From: Pyrinomonadaceae bacterium
GTDB taxonomy: Bacteria > Acidobacteriota > Blastocatellia > Pyrinomonadales > Pyrinomonadaceae
Direction: 5' to 3'
Assembly (NCBI GenBank): GCA_014534425.1
Contig: JACVRN010000035.1
Span: 1-43,518, forward strand
Length of the DNA: 43,518 nt
The notes under the pieces were generated by a model. It did not search any database. It was not told where the DNA came from and was given only the letters and a program-made list of their open reading frames with translations. A program made the translations under genes and the position numbers. Within the stretch, counting starts at the first letter, position 1, and each line of letters opens with the position of its first letter. Shown here piece after piece: positions 7,947-16,683 of this stretch.

Positions 7947-10922
7947 TTATCCAGTGATTCGATTATACGCGGCGCGTGTGTTTGCCATGTGCGTGATGAG
8001 CGCGTTTGTGAGTTCGGCGGGTGAAGCGAACTCCATGCGGCGCGCGATGTCGCGCAGAGCGGGGTTGTCGGCGGAAGGCAGGCGCGTTGAGCGACCAACT
8101 ACCAGGCGCAGGTTGTGGTCTAGCGTGCGAAGGAAAGCATAAGCCTCGCTCATCACTCTGTAATCCTGTTCGTCCATTGAGCCTGCGGCGTTAAGGCCGT
8201 AGAGGGTGGCCTGCGTCGAGCGGTCTGTGCTGTCATCCGGCACGTTGTCCCTGAGTTGCAGGTAGCGCGTGGCGAAGTAAACGTCCAGCATCCCGCCCGC
8301 TCCGTACTTTATGTCTATCACCTTGCGCCCGCGCCTTCCCATCCTCTCCTGTTCAAGACGCTGGCGCACGCGCCTGGTCTCTGCCTGTAAGATGTCGGGC
8401 GCAATCACGCGTGCCGCTTCGTGAATCGTGCGCCGCGCCTCCTGTTCAATTCTCGCTCCCAACTCGCGCTCGCACGCAGCCGCGCGCAGCTTGACGTAAG
8501 CCAGCCATTCCCACGCCACCGCTCGCTCCCGCAGATAACTCAGGAAAGCGCTCGCAGCCGAAGCGTATGCTCCGTTGCGTCCATCGGGCCTGAGGCGAAG
8601 GTCTACGCGATACAGAGCGCCTTCGCGCGTCATGCTGGAGAGCGCAGAGACCAGAAGCTCGCTGAAGCGACCGTAGCTTTCGGCGTGGTTGAGCGAAGAG
8701 ACGAGCGGGGCTTGCGCGTCGTCGTAAATCAAGACCACGTCCAGGTCAGAGCCGTAATCAACGCCACGGCCTCCCAGACGACCAAGCCCTAGCACGGCCA
8801 GGTGCGGCTCCGCTTTGAGCGCGCCGTAACGTCTCTCCATCTCTCGCCGCGCTATAAAGCAGCCCGCGTCAAGGCTCGCTTCCGCAAGCTCCGTCTGACG
8901 ACGATTGGACTCCTTGATGGTGATTGCGCCCGCAGCATCGAGCGCGCCCGTCTCTACAATCAAAGCGGCCCACGCGCGACGCAGCGCAGCAAGCTCTGCC
9001 CCGAAGCTCTCTTCGCACTCGACCGCCGATAGCAGAAGCTTGCGACAATCATGCGCGCTCGCTTCTGCGCCCTTGATTGGCAGCGCGGAGATTAAAGCGG
9101 GATTGGCGGCCAGCATGTCCCCGAAGCGCTCCGACGCTCCGCACAACTCCACTAGCGATGACAGGCGCGCCAGCGTGAGATCGACCGTCGATTGCGATTT
9201 ATCCAGAGAGGATGCCACGCGAGAGGCGAGCATCAAAGCGCGGCGCGGATTCAGAGAGTTCGCAGCCGCGCCTTCAATCACGCGCGTCAGATCTTCAACT
9301 TTCAAGCCCTTCGCCGCTTCATTCTCTTTGAGACGCGGGGCGAAGATTTCCGAGGCCGAGCGCGCTGCGATGACCTGGGCCTCCGCCGCAGGCTCAACGT
9401 GCAGCGCTTGCGCGGAAGATGAGTATGATGAAGAAGGCGCTGGCTGCTGTGCCTGCGAAGCGCTCGCGCCATTCACAAAGCTTTCCGACGACTCTTCGCC
9501 TTCGCCTGCTCTTTCTTCATCCTCTACGCCGCCGAAGACGCGGTCATACGCGGCGCAGACGTTTTCAGTATGCAACTTGAGAGCTTGATTAAATCTCTCT
9601 AAAGCCTGTGGGCCGTCGAAGTTCATGCGGCGCGCGACGAGTGTGCGGCGCAAGAGGTCTTCGGGAACCGTGTGGGTTTGCAGCCCTTGCTCCATCTGAA
9701 GGCGATGCTCAAGCGTGCGAAGGAAAACGTAGGCGTCGAAAAGCTCTGTGCGCTCGCGCTCCGTGATAAGGTGACGGTCTGCGAGGCGGCCCAGGCTTAT
9801 CAAAGTATGCGGCGCTCTCAACCAATCGTCCTGCCCGCCGAGCGCGAGTTGAAGGGCCTGCGCTATGAACTCTATCTCGCGTATTCCGCCGCGACCGAGC
9901 TTGACGTTAAAGCCACGCGCAGCCCCGCCGTGATGACGGTCAATCTTCTGCTTGGCAAGCCGAACGTTGGCGAGCGCACGCGCCACCGTTTCGTCCGTGC
10001 GATAGACGCGATGGCGAACGCTTTCGGCAAAGCGCGAGTAGAGCGCCGGGTCTCCGGCAGCCGAACGTGCGCGAATCAAAGCCTGTAACTCCCAGGCTTG
10101 CGCCGTCTGACGGTAATAGCGCACGGCCTCTTCGAGAGAAGACGCCAGAGGGCCTACGCGACCGTGCGGGCGGAGGCGCAGGTCAACGCGGTAAGCCGCG
10201 CCTTCGCCCGAAGGACTGCCGACCAGGCGGGCGACCATCTCGGCCAGCTTGACGAAGTACTCTCGATTCGTAATCTCGCCGCGCGTCCCCTTACCCGAAG
10301 TCACGCCTTCATCCGAATAGATGAACATGAGGTCTATGTCCGAGGCGTAGTTCAATTCGAAGGAGCCTAGCTTGCCGAGCGCGACGATAGTGATGCTTGC
10401 GGGAGCGGTGCGGCCCTTTTCGGTCGTGCGAAGCGGCGTGCCGTAGCGGTTATCAAGCTCCTGCCGCGCAATCGAGAGCGCGTGCTTGAGCACCGCGTCG
10501 GCCAGATTCGATAGCTCCTCCGTTATCTCTACCAGAGTGGAGATGCGACGTATGTCGCGCAGGTAGATTCGCAGCAACTCGCGGCGGCGAAAGCGCGCGA
10601 GCAGGACTTGAGGGTCAAGCTGCGAGTGCGTCAGATGAAAGCGCGCGAGCGATTCGCCAATCTCTTCCCGCGTCTTGACGCGTGGCTGCATGCGCTCGCG
10701 CGCCAGCCACTGAAAGTATTCCGTGTTCTGCTCAAGCGTGGTCGAAAGCAGAGGACTCCACGCCGCCAGAGCCAGCGCGTCCGAGAGCAGGCCCGCGTCG
10801 CGCTTGAGTATGCGCGCGGCCTGCGCGTTCTCCGACATGACGCGCTCGTAAAAGAGACGCGCAGCCGCCGCGTCCGGCAGGTCTCGCACCAGCGCCTCTA
10901 TCTGTTCATACTCGGAACTCAA
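7947..10922 (-). CDS. glnE: Bifunctional glutamine synthetase adenylyltransferase/deadenylase
   Basis: Protein of 991 residues, close to the usual 950-1000. It has the duplicated nucleotidyltransferase design of GlnE: the first active site is NYASDIDLMFIYSDEG (Asp195 and Asp197, N-terminal deadenylylating half), the second YGSDLDVVLIYDD near residue 721 (C-terminal adenylylating half). Both keep the paired aspartates and are followed by the R-L-R-P-x-G-R motif (DLRLRPHGRVG, DLRLRPDGRNG). A low-complexity linker (about 465-540, S, E and A rich) separates the halves. GlnE attaches or removes AMP on glutamine synthetase in response to PII and glutamine. Its target gene glnA, with the modifiable tyrosine, lies 4 kb away on the same strand, but an intervening plus-strand operon means they are not cotranscribed. 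Confidence 0.95.
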   Translation of the reverse strand: MSSEYEQIEALVRDLPDAAAARLFYERVMSENAQAARILKRDAGLLSDALALAAWSPLLSTTLEQNTEYFQWLARERMQPRVKTREEIGESLARFHLTHSQLDPQVLLARFRRRELLRIYLRDIRRISTLVEITEELSNLADAVLKHALSIARQELDNRYGTPLRTTEKGRTAPASITIVALGKLGSFELNYASDIDLMFIYSDEGVTSGKGTRGEITNREYFVKLAEMVARLVGSPSGEGAAYRVDLRLRPHGRVGPLASSLEEAVRYYRQTAQAWELQALIRARSAAGDPALYSRFAESVRHRVYRTDETVARALANVRLAKQKIDRHHGGAARGFNVKLGRGGIREIEFIAQALQLALGGQDDWLRAPHTLISLGRLADRHLITERERTELFDAYVFLRTLEHRLQMEQGLQTHTVPEDLLRRTLVARRMNFDGPQALERFNQALKLHTENVCAAYDRVFGGVEDEERAGEGEESSESFVNGASASQAQQPAPSSSYSSSAQALHVEPAAEAQVIAARSASEIFAPRLKENEAAKGLKVEDLTRVIEGAAANSLNPRRALMLASRVASSLDKSQSTVDLTLARLSSLVELCGASERFGDMLAANPALISALPIKGAEASAHDCRKLLLSAVECEESFGAELAALRRAWAALIVETGALDAAGAITIKESNRRQTELAEASLDAGCFIARREMERRYGALKAEPHLAVLGLGRLGGRGVDYGSDLDVVLIYDDAQAPLVSSLNHAESYGRFSELLVSALSSMTREGALYRVDLRLRPDGRNGAYASAASAFLSYLRERAVAWEWLAYVKLRAAACERELGARIEQEARRTIHEAARVIAPDILQAETRRVRQRLEQERMGRRGRKVIDIKYGAGGMLDVYFATRYLQLRDNVPDDSTDRSTQATLYGLNAAGSMDEQDYRVMSEAYAFLRTLDHNLRLVVGRSTRLPSADNPALRDIARRMEFASPAELTNALITHMANTRAAYNRITG

Positions 10923-11338
10923 AGCGATTCATCACCCTTGCCTGAAAGGCCCAAGAGGTTACTGGGTCTAACACCTCTTAGGTCAGTTTGAAATAAGAGC
11001 ATAACTTCTTTTCGGCATTCACGGCTAACCCTGTGAAATGTTTTGTTCCCAAAATCGCATACACAGTTAGAGGACAGTGTGCCGGTGGTCTCAAGGGCTA
11101 TTCAAAAGGAGGTCAGCGCCGGGTCTGGTGTGCGAAGTTGAGCCATGACTCTTCGGCTAATATCTATACTTTACTCAAACCTATTATGATATATTGCGCC
11201 GCGTATCTGAACCGAAGGCGCGCGTCGGAACCGAAGCTCTCATCAACCGTCGCCCGCGAGCGCTCTTCTCAAATCTGCACCTTTTTATAACGCGCCGGTT
11301 AAAACCGAGTCTCAGCTTTACAAAGGAGCCACCGATTC
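10923..11338 (+). other. 416-bp intergenic region between divergent glnE and patatin gene
   Basis: No convincing gene is present; an 85-codon frame at 11033-11290 has no recognisable protein features. The stretch carries a 7-bp inverted repeat (AAGAGGT 10953-10959, ACCTCTT 10973-10979) just upstream of glnE, which could be an operator. It also holds a candidate promoter facing the patatin gene, and a good ribosome binding site (AAAGGAG, about 11322) before ATG 11339. Confidence 0.6.
11138..11166 (+). promoter_or_regulatory. Candidate promoter for the patatin operon
   Basis: TTGAGC at 11138-11143 and TATCTA at 11161-11166 are separated by 17 bases, a good fit to a sigma-70 spacing with partial -35 and -10 matches. 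It lies about 170 bases upstream of the patatin start. A second AT-rich element (TATGATATATT near 11186) is an alternative -10. This is a pattern match only. Confidence 0.35.
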
Positions 11339-13588
11339 ATGCCCGAAGAAACTAATGGCCCGACCGCTCAAGCGGCAGCCAACACTTCCTCAGCAGCTAA
11401 CACAAAGGAGAGAAAGCCGTGCGCGCACGAAGGCTGCAATTGCAGGGCGCGCAGGGGCGGGAACCTTTATTGCAGTGACTACTGCGCGGGCGAGCCGAAG
11501 GATAAGCAGACCGGCTGCCTGTGCGGCGACGAAGACTGCCTGAAGGAGTGCGACCTGATAATGAAGGGCGGCATCACTAGCGGCATAGTCTATCCGCCGC
11601 TCGTGATTAAGCTCTCGCGCAAGTACCGCTTCCGCAACGTCGGCGGGACATCCGCCGGAGCGATTGCTGCTGCCGTGACTGCGGCAGCCGAGCATGGACG
11701 ACGCTTCGGCGGACTAGGCAGCCGGGCCTTCAAACAGTTGAACGCGGTGAAAGATTGGCTGGGACAGGGCAGCCACCTACGCGATCTTTTTCAGCCTACG
11801 CCGAAGACGCGTCCGCTTCTGGACATCTTTCTTTATTTTTCGGACGAGCGCCGTAAGGGCTGGAACAAGAGGCCCTGGGAAGCTGTTAAAACCATCAGGC
11901 GCGCTTTGAAGGAGAGGGACGCGGCGGCGTTTGAAGAAGGCAGCCGCGAGTTACAGATGAGCGGGCACGCCGTAGGCTTCGGCGCGGCTCTGGCCCTGTC
12001 CGTCATCTCGATTCTTTTCTACTATCTCCTTGCCGTATGGGTGCAGGGCAGAACCATTAGCTGGATGGACGTTCTGTTGCCGATGCTGATATTGATTGTC
12101 GCGGCCACAGCCTTTGCGGGATTCGCGGGCAACTGGGCGGGCGGCATCGTAGGGAGCGGCAAGCACCTGTATCGGATAATCACTCAAGACCTGAAAGAGA
12201 ACCTGTTCGGCATCTGCGACGGCGTGAGCGGCGACAGACCTTTCAACAGTCCACCGCTTACAGAGTGGCTCGACAGGCAGATTAACATTCTGGCGGGGCT
12301 GCCGTCGGGCGGCGAGCCTCTGACCTTCGGCCAACTGTGGCGACAGGAGAAGGAGACGGACAAGAAACAGATTGACCTGACGATGGTGACATCGAATCTG
12401 AGCCAGGCGCAGCCCTACATTCTTCCCTTTGAAGGCACGCTCTTCCTCTTCAACGTGAAAGAGTTCGAAGAACTGTTCCCCCCAAATGTCATGAAACACA
12501 TGACGAAGCATAGCAGCGCGGTTAAGGAGATAAAAACCGGCCCGCTCACGACCCGTTACACAGCCCCGGAAGGCTACTGTTTCCTGCCCGAAGCCAAAGA
12601 CTTTCCCGTCATAATTGCGACGCGCATGAGCTTGAGCTTTCCTGTCCTCATCTCTGCCATTCCTCTTTACACCATCATGCTTGACAAGGAGTTGATAGAA
12701 GCCCAGCGTAGCGGCCATGAGGTAGTACTCCAGTCGAAGCACATGCAGAAGAACCTCTTCAGCGACGGCGGCATATGCAGCAACTTCCCCATACACTTTT
12801 TCGATTCCTGGCTACCGCGCCGCCCCACCTTCGGCGTTAATCTGACTTCGCTGCCGGAGAATAAGCTGGACGACTATGAGCCGGAGAGCAAGCTGAAGGT
12901 TTCAAAAGATGAGAAGAAGAAGAAGATGGAGGTGCCTATAGACAACTACAGCCTGGCAACGGAGCAGGCTGCGGTCGAGATAAGCAGCAAAGGCAAGAAG
13001 GAGACAGAGCAGGCAGTATTTTTGCCGGGCATACGCGATGAAGTGCTGCCGACCTGGGTGGACATCCCCAGCCTGCCCAGGTTCCTCGGAGAAATCTTCA
13101 ACATTGCTCAGAACTACCGCGATAACACGCAGGCTCTCCTGCCCGGCTACAGAGAGCGCATAGTGAGCATAGCGCTCTCTGACAAGGAGGGCGGCCTTAA
13201 TCTTGAGATGGACTCCGATATTATCAAGGAGGTGGTCACGAAGGGAGAGATGGCAGGCGACAAGCTGCTACAGTATTTCAAGTTCGAGCAGCATCAATGG
13301 GTTCGCTTCCGCGTGCTGGTGCGAGAGTTGGAGAGGAATCTGGTGCGAATGAAAGAGGTGATAGCAGACGAGCCGCCCGCCTTTGACTATCACTCGCTGA
13401 TAGAGCAACAACGCCGCGAAGAACTGTTCTTCCCCAGCAAGCAGGGTTGGGGAGACGACGTGGCAAAACTGCTGGATGCCGTCAGAGCCTTCATGCGTAC
13501 GGAAGGCTGGACGAACCATCTGGGCCTCATGAAAGAAGCGCCTTATCCTGTTCCTGAACCCAAGCTGCGCGTTACGCCGAATATCTGA
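11339..13588 (+). CDS. Patatin-like phospholipase with N-terminal metallothionein-like cysteine cluster
   Basis: Protein of 749 residues. The lipase signature is complete: an oxyanion-hole glycine loop (MKGGITSG, 75-82), the nucleophile elbow GGTSAG with Ser105, and the catalytic DGG with Asp476. So a serine/aspartate dyad acyl hydrolase is expected. Before it, residues 28-71 hold nine cysteines (28, 33, 35, 45, 49, 60, 62, 67, 71) and His30, including NLYCSDYCAG; this closely follows the spacing of bacterial SmtA/BmtA metallothioneins. Two transmembrane segments (about 213-235 and 243-265) interrupt the catalytic domain, so it is membrane-bound. The C-terminal 250 residues are charged and helical. 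A strong AAAGGAG site precedes ATG 11339. The next gene, a membrane protein, starts 16 bases after the stop, which suggests a two-gene operon. Confidence 0.88.
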   Translation: MPEETNGPTAQAAANTSSAANTKERKPCAHEGCNCRARRGGNLYCSDYCAGEPKDKQTGCLCGDEDCLKECDLIMKGGITSGIVYPPLVIKLSRKYRFRNVGGTSAGAIAAAVTAAAEHGRRFGGLGSRAFKQLNAVKDWLGQGSHLRDLFQPTPKTRPLLDIFLYFSDERRKGWNKRPWEAVKTIRRALKERDAAAFEEGSRELQMSGHAVGFGAALALSVISILFYYLLAVWVQGRTISWMDVLLPMLILIVAATAFAGFAGNWAGGIVGSGKHLYRIITQDLKENLFGICDGVSGDRPFNSPPLTEWLDRQINILAGLPSGGEPLTFGQLWRQEKETDKKQIDLTMVTSNLSQAQPYILPFEGTLFLFNVKEFEELFPPNVMKHMTKHSSAVKEIKTGPLTTRYTAPEGYCFLPEAKDFPVIIATRMSLSFPVLISAIPLYTIMLDKELIEAQRSGHEVVLQSKHMQKNLFSDGGICSNFPIHFFDSWLPRRPTFGVNLTSLPENKLDDYEPESKLKVSKDEKKKKMEVPIDNYSLATEQAAVEISSKGKKETEQAVFLPGIRDEVLPTWVDIPSLPRFLGEIFNIAQNYRDNTQALLPGYRERIVSIALSDKEGGLNLEMDSDIIKEVVTKGEMAGDKLLQYFKFEQHQWVRFRVLVRELERNLVRMKEVIADEPPAFDYHSLIEQQRREELFFPSKQGWGDDVAKLLDAVRAFMRTEGWTNHLGLMKEAPYPVPEPKLRVTPNI

Positions 13589-13604
13589 GAGGTGAGGAGA
13601 AAAG

Positions 13605-14189
13605 ATGACATCGCCCTTTGAAACCATCAGCTACCTGTGGCTCTGGCTGGCCTTCTTTGTGCTGCTGGTTCTGTTCCTGCTCGTAGGCTACAAGGCCGGG
13701 CCAGCCTTCAGCAAGGAGGAGCAGAAACAGATAAAGGAGCAGCTTGATAAGCGTCCCATGATGGCGCTTGAGATGGCTGGCACTCCTAAGCGGGCTGAAG
13801 AAGTGCTGACGGTCACACGACGCGCCAACAAGAATGCGGTCGGGCTATTTCGCACGGCAATCGCGTGGGACTACCTTTTCATCTTCGTCTATCCGGCGTG
13901 GATAGCCGTCGGCTGCATGATAGTCTCCAGGTTTGTTTCCGAGCACAACCTGCCGGGCGCTGGCCTTGGCCTTTTTCTAATCATCTTAATGCCGTTGACC
14001 TCTCTGCTGGACGCAGTGGAGGACTACGCCATACTGCGCGTGCTGGACAACCAAGTCGTTAGTCCGTGGCCCGAGATAGCGAAGTGGTGCGCGCTGCCTA
14101 AATTCGCCATAGCTCTTCTGGCAGGCATAGGCTACGTCATCATCTACGGCATCATCGCTTTCATCTGGGCGAAGGCGACGGGCAGATGA
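13605..14189 (+). CDS. Four-helix membrane protein, partner of the patatin gene
   Basis: Protein of 194 residues with about four hydrophobic helices (residues 8-28, 88-108, 116-136 and 167-190) and a charged soluble loop (about 32-80) between the first two. A good binding site (GAGGTGAGGAG) precedes the ATG. The conserved-looking acidic pair in the third helix region (LLDAVEDYAIL) could be functional. I do not recognise the family. The 16-base spacing from the patatin gene implies cotranscription, so it may help to anchor, regulate or pass substrate to that lipase, but this is only contextual inference. A short bidirectional hairpin follows the gene. Confidence 0.72.
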   Translation: MTSPFETISYLWLWLAFFVLLVLFLLVGYKAGPAFSKEEQKQIKEQLDKRPMMALEMAGTPKRAEEVLTVTRRANKNAVGLFRTAIAWDYLFIFVYPAWIAVGCMIVSRFVSEHNLPGAGLGLFLIILMPLTSLLDAVEDYAILRVLDNQVVSPWPEIAKWCALPKFAIALLAGIGYVIIYGIIAFIWAKATGR

Positions 14190-14195
14190 AAGAAC

Positions 14196-14231
14196 AGGGG
14201 TTAGTAAAAAGAGCTTCAGCTACTAACCTCT
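14196..14231. terminator. Hairpin between convergent genes
   Basis: AGGGGTTAGTA (14196-14206) pairs with TACTAACCTCT (14221-14231) with one mismatch and a 14-base loop. It lies between the membrane-protein stop and the GNAT stop and overlaps the last codons of the latter. It has no long T-run, so if it is a terminator it is a weak bidirectional one. Confidence 0.4.
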
Positions 14232-14822
14232 GACCTCAATTCTTTTGAGCTTCTCTTCGAGCGCCGATTTAACTTCGGGCCATTCTGTGTCGATGATGCT
14301 GTAGTAGACGGAATGACGTATGCGGCCACTGGGCATAATCATGTGATTGCGAAACGTGCCTTCTTCTTTAGCGCCTATTCGCAGGAGGGCGCGGCGTGAT
14401 TTTTCATTCAGGGAGTCCGTCTTGAACTCCACGCGCATGCAGTTCAGCTTTTCAAAAGCATGCGCGAGCATAAGGCACTTGGCTTCGGTGTTGACGTACG
14501 TGCGCTGAAACTCTCTGCCAATCCAAGTCCAGCCGATTTCCAGCCGACGGTTCGCCCCATCAATCGCAGCATAGCGCGTGCTCCCCACGGCACGCCCAGA
14601 CTGCTTATCCACGGTCGCAAACGGCAGCGCAATCCCTTCCTCCTGCCATTGAAGCGCCGTCTCTACGTACTCCCTCAAATCCTCCGGCTTCTCAATCACA
14701 GATGTAGTGTAGCGCCATATCTCCTCATCAAACGCCACCTCGCCTAAGTCTGCCAGATGAGAGAGAGAAAGCGGCTCAAGCCGCACTGAGCGGCCTTCGA
14801 GTGTCACGGGATGAACAAGCAT
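14223..14822 (-). CDS. GNAT-family N-acetyltransferase (RimJ/RimL-like)
   Basis: Protein of 199 residues with the layout of acetyltransferase_3/RimJ-type GNAT enzymes: a first strand VTLEGRSVRLEPLSLSHLADL, a central FATVDKQSGRAVGSTRYAAID, then RRLEIGWTWIGREFQRTYVNTEA (acetyl-CoA binding region about 91-113), and CMRVEFKTDSLNEKSRRALLRIGAKEEG, the motif that packs on the cofactor. The family acetylates N-terminal or side-chain amines of proteins, antibiotics or metabolites; the substrate is unknown. It is a single gene between the patatin operon (convergent) and glnA, separated from glnA by the unit-repeat hairpin at 14831-14916. Confidence 0.85.
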   Translation of the reverse strand: MLVHPVTLEGRSVRLEPLSLSHLADLGEVAFDEEIWRYTTSVIEKPEDLREYVETALQWQEEGIALPFATVDKQSGRAVGSTRYAAIDGANRRLEIGWTWIGREFQRTYVNTEAKCLMLAHAFEKLNCMRVEFKTDSLNEKSRRALLRIGAKEEGTFRNHMIMPSGRIRHSVYYSIIDTEWPEVKSALEEKLKRIEVRG

Positions 14823-14830
14823 AAGAAGTC

Positions 14831-14916
14831 TAGAGAGTCCTGAGAGTCTGGAGAGGCTAGAGAGAAGAGCGTTTAACTCTACAGACTCTCAAGACTCTCT
14901 AGCCTCTCCAGACTCT
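14831..14916. repeat. Hairpin of about 9-bp AGAGAGTCT-type units with two alternative stems
   Basis: Positions 14843-14864 and 14895-14916 form a perfect 22-bp inverted repeat. A second, overlapping pairing joins 14831-14849 with 14883-14901 (17 of 19 paired). Each arm is built from degenerate 9-bp units (CTAGAGAGT, CCTGAGAGT, CTGGAGAGG and their complements), which is why two registers are possible. It lies between glnA and the GNAT gene, both on the minus strand, and probably acts as a terminator or transcript-end stabiliser for glnA. Confidence 0.8.
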
Positions 14917-14917
14917 T

Positions 14918-16342
14918 TTAGATGTCGAAATACATGCCGAACTCTAACGGGTGCGGGCGCATGTTGAGGGGCTGAATCTCGCGCTCGCGCTTGTAGGCAA
15001 TCCAGCGATCAATCATCTGCGGCGTGAAGACATCGCCCTTGAGCAGGAACTCGTGGTCGGCTTCAAGCGCCTTCAGCGATTCATCTAGTGAGCCAGGAAG
15101 GCTCGGCACGTCCTTCAACTCTTCCGGCGAGAGGTCGTAGATGTCCTTGTCCAGAGGCTCGCCGGGGTCTATGCGGTTCTGTATGCCGTCGAGGCCAGCA
15201 AGGAGCATAGCCGAGAACGCAAGGTACGGGTTGCATGACGGGTCGGGCGGACGAAACTCCAGTCGCTTCTGCTTCGGGTTGGTAGAGAACATTGGGATGC
15301 GTATTGCCGCCGAGCGATTGCGCGCCGAGTAAGCCAGATTAACAGGAGCCTCAAAGCCGGGCACCAGTCGCTTGTAACTGTTCGTGGTCGGCGCGGCGAA
15401 CGCTACGATTGCGGGAGCGTGTTTGAGAAGCCCGCCTATGTAGTAACGCGCGACCTCTGAGATTCCCGCGTAGCCGTCGCCCGCAAAGAGTGGCTTCTCG
15501 CCTTTCCAGAGCGACTGGTGGCAGTGCATGCCTGAGCCGTTGTCGCCGTAGATGGGCTTCGGCATGAAGGTCGCGGCCTTGCCGTAGTTGTAGGCGGTGT
15601 TGCGTACTATGTACTTGAAGATTTGCAGGTTGTCTGCGGTGCCTAGGAGCGTCGAGTAACGGAAATCAATCTCGCACTGCCCTGCGGTTGCGACTTCGTG
15701 GTGATGACATTCGACGTTGATGCCGCAGGTTGCGAGCGTGAGAGATATTTCAGAGCGCAGGTCGCTCAGAGAATCTGCGGGCGGCACAGGAACGTAGCCC
15801 TCTTTGCCGCGAATGCGGTAGCCGAGATTCGTGCCACTGAACTCGTCAGCGTTGCGGCCAGAGTTCCAGTGTGCCTCGTCCGAATCGACCGTGTAGCCCG
15901 AAGAGTTCTGCTCGTTGTGAAACTTGACGGAATCGAAGACGAAGAACTCGGCTTCCGGGCCGAAGTAAGCTGTGTCGGCAACACCTGTGAATTTAAGATA
16001 GCTTTCGGCGCGCACGGCCACGCTTCTAGGGTCGAATCCGTAGCCCTCTTTGGTAATGGGGTCAACGGCATTGCCTATGAAGCAGACGGTCGGCTCGTCC
16101 GAGAAGGGATCCATCCAAAAGCGCACGGCGTCCGGTATAAGCAGCATGTCCGATTCATGTATAGAGGCCCAACCTCTGAGGCTGGAAGCGTCAAAGCCGA
16201 ACCCGTCTTCAAAAGAGTCTTCTGAAAGTTGGTCAATCGGAAAGGTCAGATGATGCCAGGCACCCGGTAGGTCTGTAAAACGTACGGAGACAAATTTTGC
16301 TCCCTGGTCGGTTGCATACTTTAAGGCAGTTTTAGCGTTCAT
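14918..16342 (-). CDS. glnA: Glutamine synthetase, type I
   Basis: Protein of 474 residues, the usual GSI length (about 470). It makes glutamine from glutamate, ammonia and ATP in the cytoplasm. Visible signatures are the N-terminal [16 protein letters not shown] (the D-G-S-S region), the metal-site [22 protein letters not shown], the ATP-site [27 protein letters not shown], and [17 protein letters not shown]. The adenylylation loop is intact: Tyr402 in [11 protein letters not shown] matches the tyrosine modified by GlnE in enterobacteria, consistent with glnE being nearby. The ribosome binding site is GGAG, 5 bases before the ATG. A near-consensus promoter and a structured leader of about 140 nt lie upstream. 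Confidence 0.97.
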   Translation of the reverse strand: MNAKTALKYATDQGAKFVSVRFTDLPGAWHHLTFPIDQLSEDSFEDGFGFDASSLRGWASIHESDMLLIPDAVRFWMDPFSDEPTVCFIGNAVDPITKEGYGFDPRSVAVRAESYLKFTGVADTAYFGPEAEFFVFDSVKFHNEQNSSGYTVDSDEAHWNSGRNADEFSGTNLGYRIRGKEGYVPVPPADSLSDLRSEISLTLATCGINVECHHHEVATAGQCEIDFRYSTLLGTADNLQIFKYIVRNTAYNYGKAATFMPKPIYGDNGSGMHCHQSLWKGEKPLFAGDGYAGISEVARYYIGGLLKHAPAIVAFAAPTTNSYKRLVPGFEAPVNLAYSARNRSAAIRIPMFSTNPKQKRLEFRPPDPSCNPYLAFSAMLLAGLDGIQNRIDPGEPLDKDIYDLSPEELKDVPSLPGSLDESLKALEADHEFLLKGDVFTPQMIDRWIAYKREREIQPLNMRPHPLEFGMYFDI

Positions 16343-16487
16343 GTTTTCTCCTGATACTTTTTTTGGGAGTGTTGGGGGTACGAACCGCGCTTTTTCGAAG
16401 CGACGAGCGCGGTTGGATGGGAAGAACCGTAGCTGGTATGCGAGTGGTATGTGCCGTCATACTACGGACGACCGTAAAAAGCTTTGC
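16343..16487 (-). promoter_or_regulatory. Structured 5' leader of glnA
   Basis: Between the promoter and the glnA start the transcript would contain a 6-bp stem (16427-16432 with 16462-16467, CCGTAG/CTACGG) enclosing a smaller GTATG/CATAC helix. It is followed by a perfect 8-bp stem (16383-16390 with 16407-16414, AACCGCGC/GCGCGGTT) and a T/A-rich stretch ending at the GGAG site. I see no match to the cyanobacterial glutamine riboswitch core. It could be a regulatory leader or merely a structured UTR. Confidence 0.4.
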
Positions 16488-16515
16488 ATTATATTGCCGC
16501 ACGCGCCTGTGTCAA
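16488..16515 (-). promoter_or_regulatory. Sigma-70-type promoter of glnA
   Basis: On the minus strand TTGACA (16515-16510) and TATAAT (16493-16488) are both perfect consensus hexamers with a 16-base spacer. The predicted start is near 16481, which gives glnA a leader of about 140 nt. This is the best promoter in the window. Confidence 0.8.
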
Positions 16516-16683
16516 GTTATTTTGTGACAGAAAAGAGTGATGAAAAGAGAAGAACCCGCGCATTTACAAGCTAAACTGTTCGAGCATGCAGACTTAAAAG
16601 GCGGCGACCGATTTTCTCTTCAAAGAAAATTATTTACCAGCCCCGCTTTTTCTGTTAAATTGCTGAGCCTTAGTGTTCCAGCC
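16516..16683 (+). other. Non-coding part of the glnA-speA intergenic region
   Basis: glnA and speA are divergent across 442 bp. Upstream of the glnA promoter the plus strand holds a weak candidate promoter for speA (TTTACC near 16634 and TAAATT 17 bases later). An in-frame extension of the short reading frame described next begins at ATG 16540. Nothing else is recognisable here. Confidence 0.4.

Noticed and set aside
11033..11290. 85-codon frame in the glnE-patatin spacer
   Set aside because: It spans the candidate promoter, has mixed unbiased composition and no domain or good start signal.
11951..12796. 281-codon open frame on the minus strand
   Set aside because: It is antisense to the patatin gene, which has full catalytic motifs; the translation shows no domain.
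11339..14189. CBASS-type defence operon based on the patatin effector
   Set aside because: No nucleotide cyclase, E1/E2/JAB or TIR/sensor gene is adjacent; the neighbours are glnE and a GNAT gene.
16343..16487. Cyanobacterial-type glutamine riboswitch in the glnA leader
   Set aside because: I could not find the conserved core of that riboswitch; only generic stems are present.
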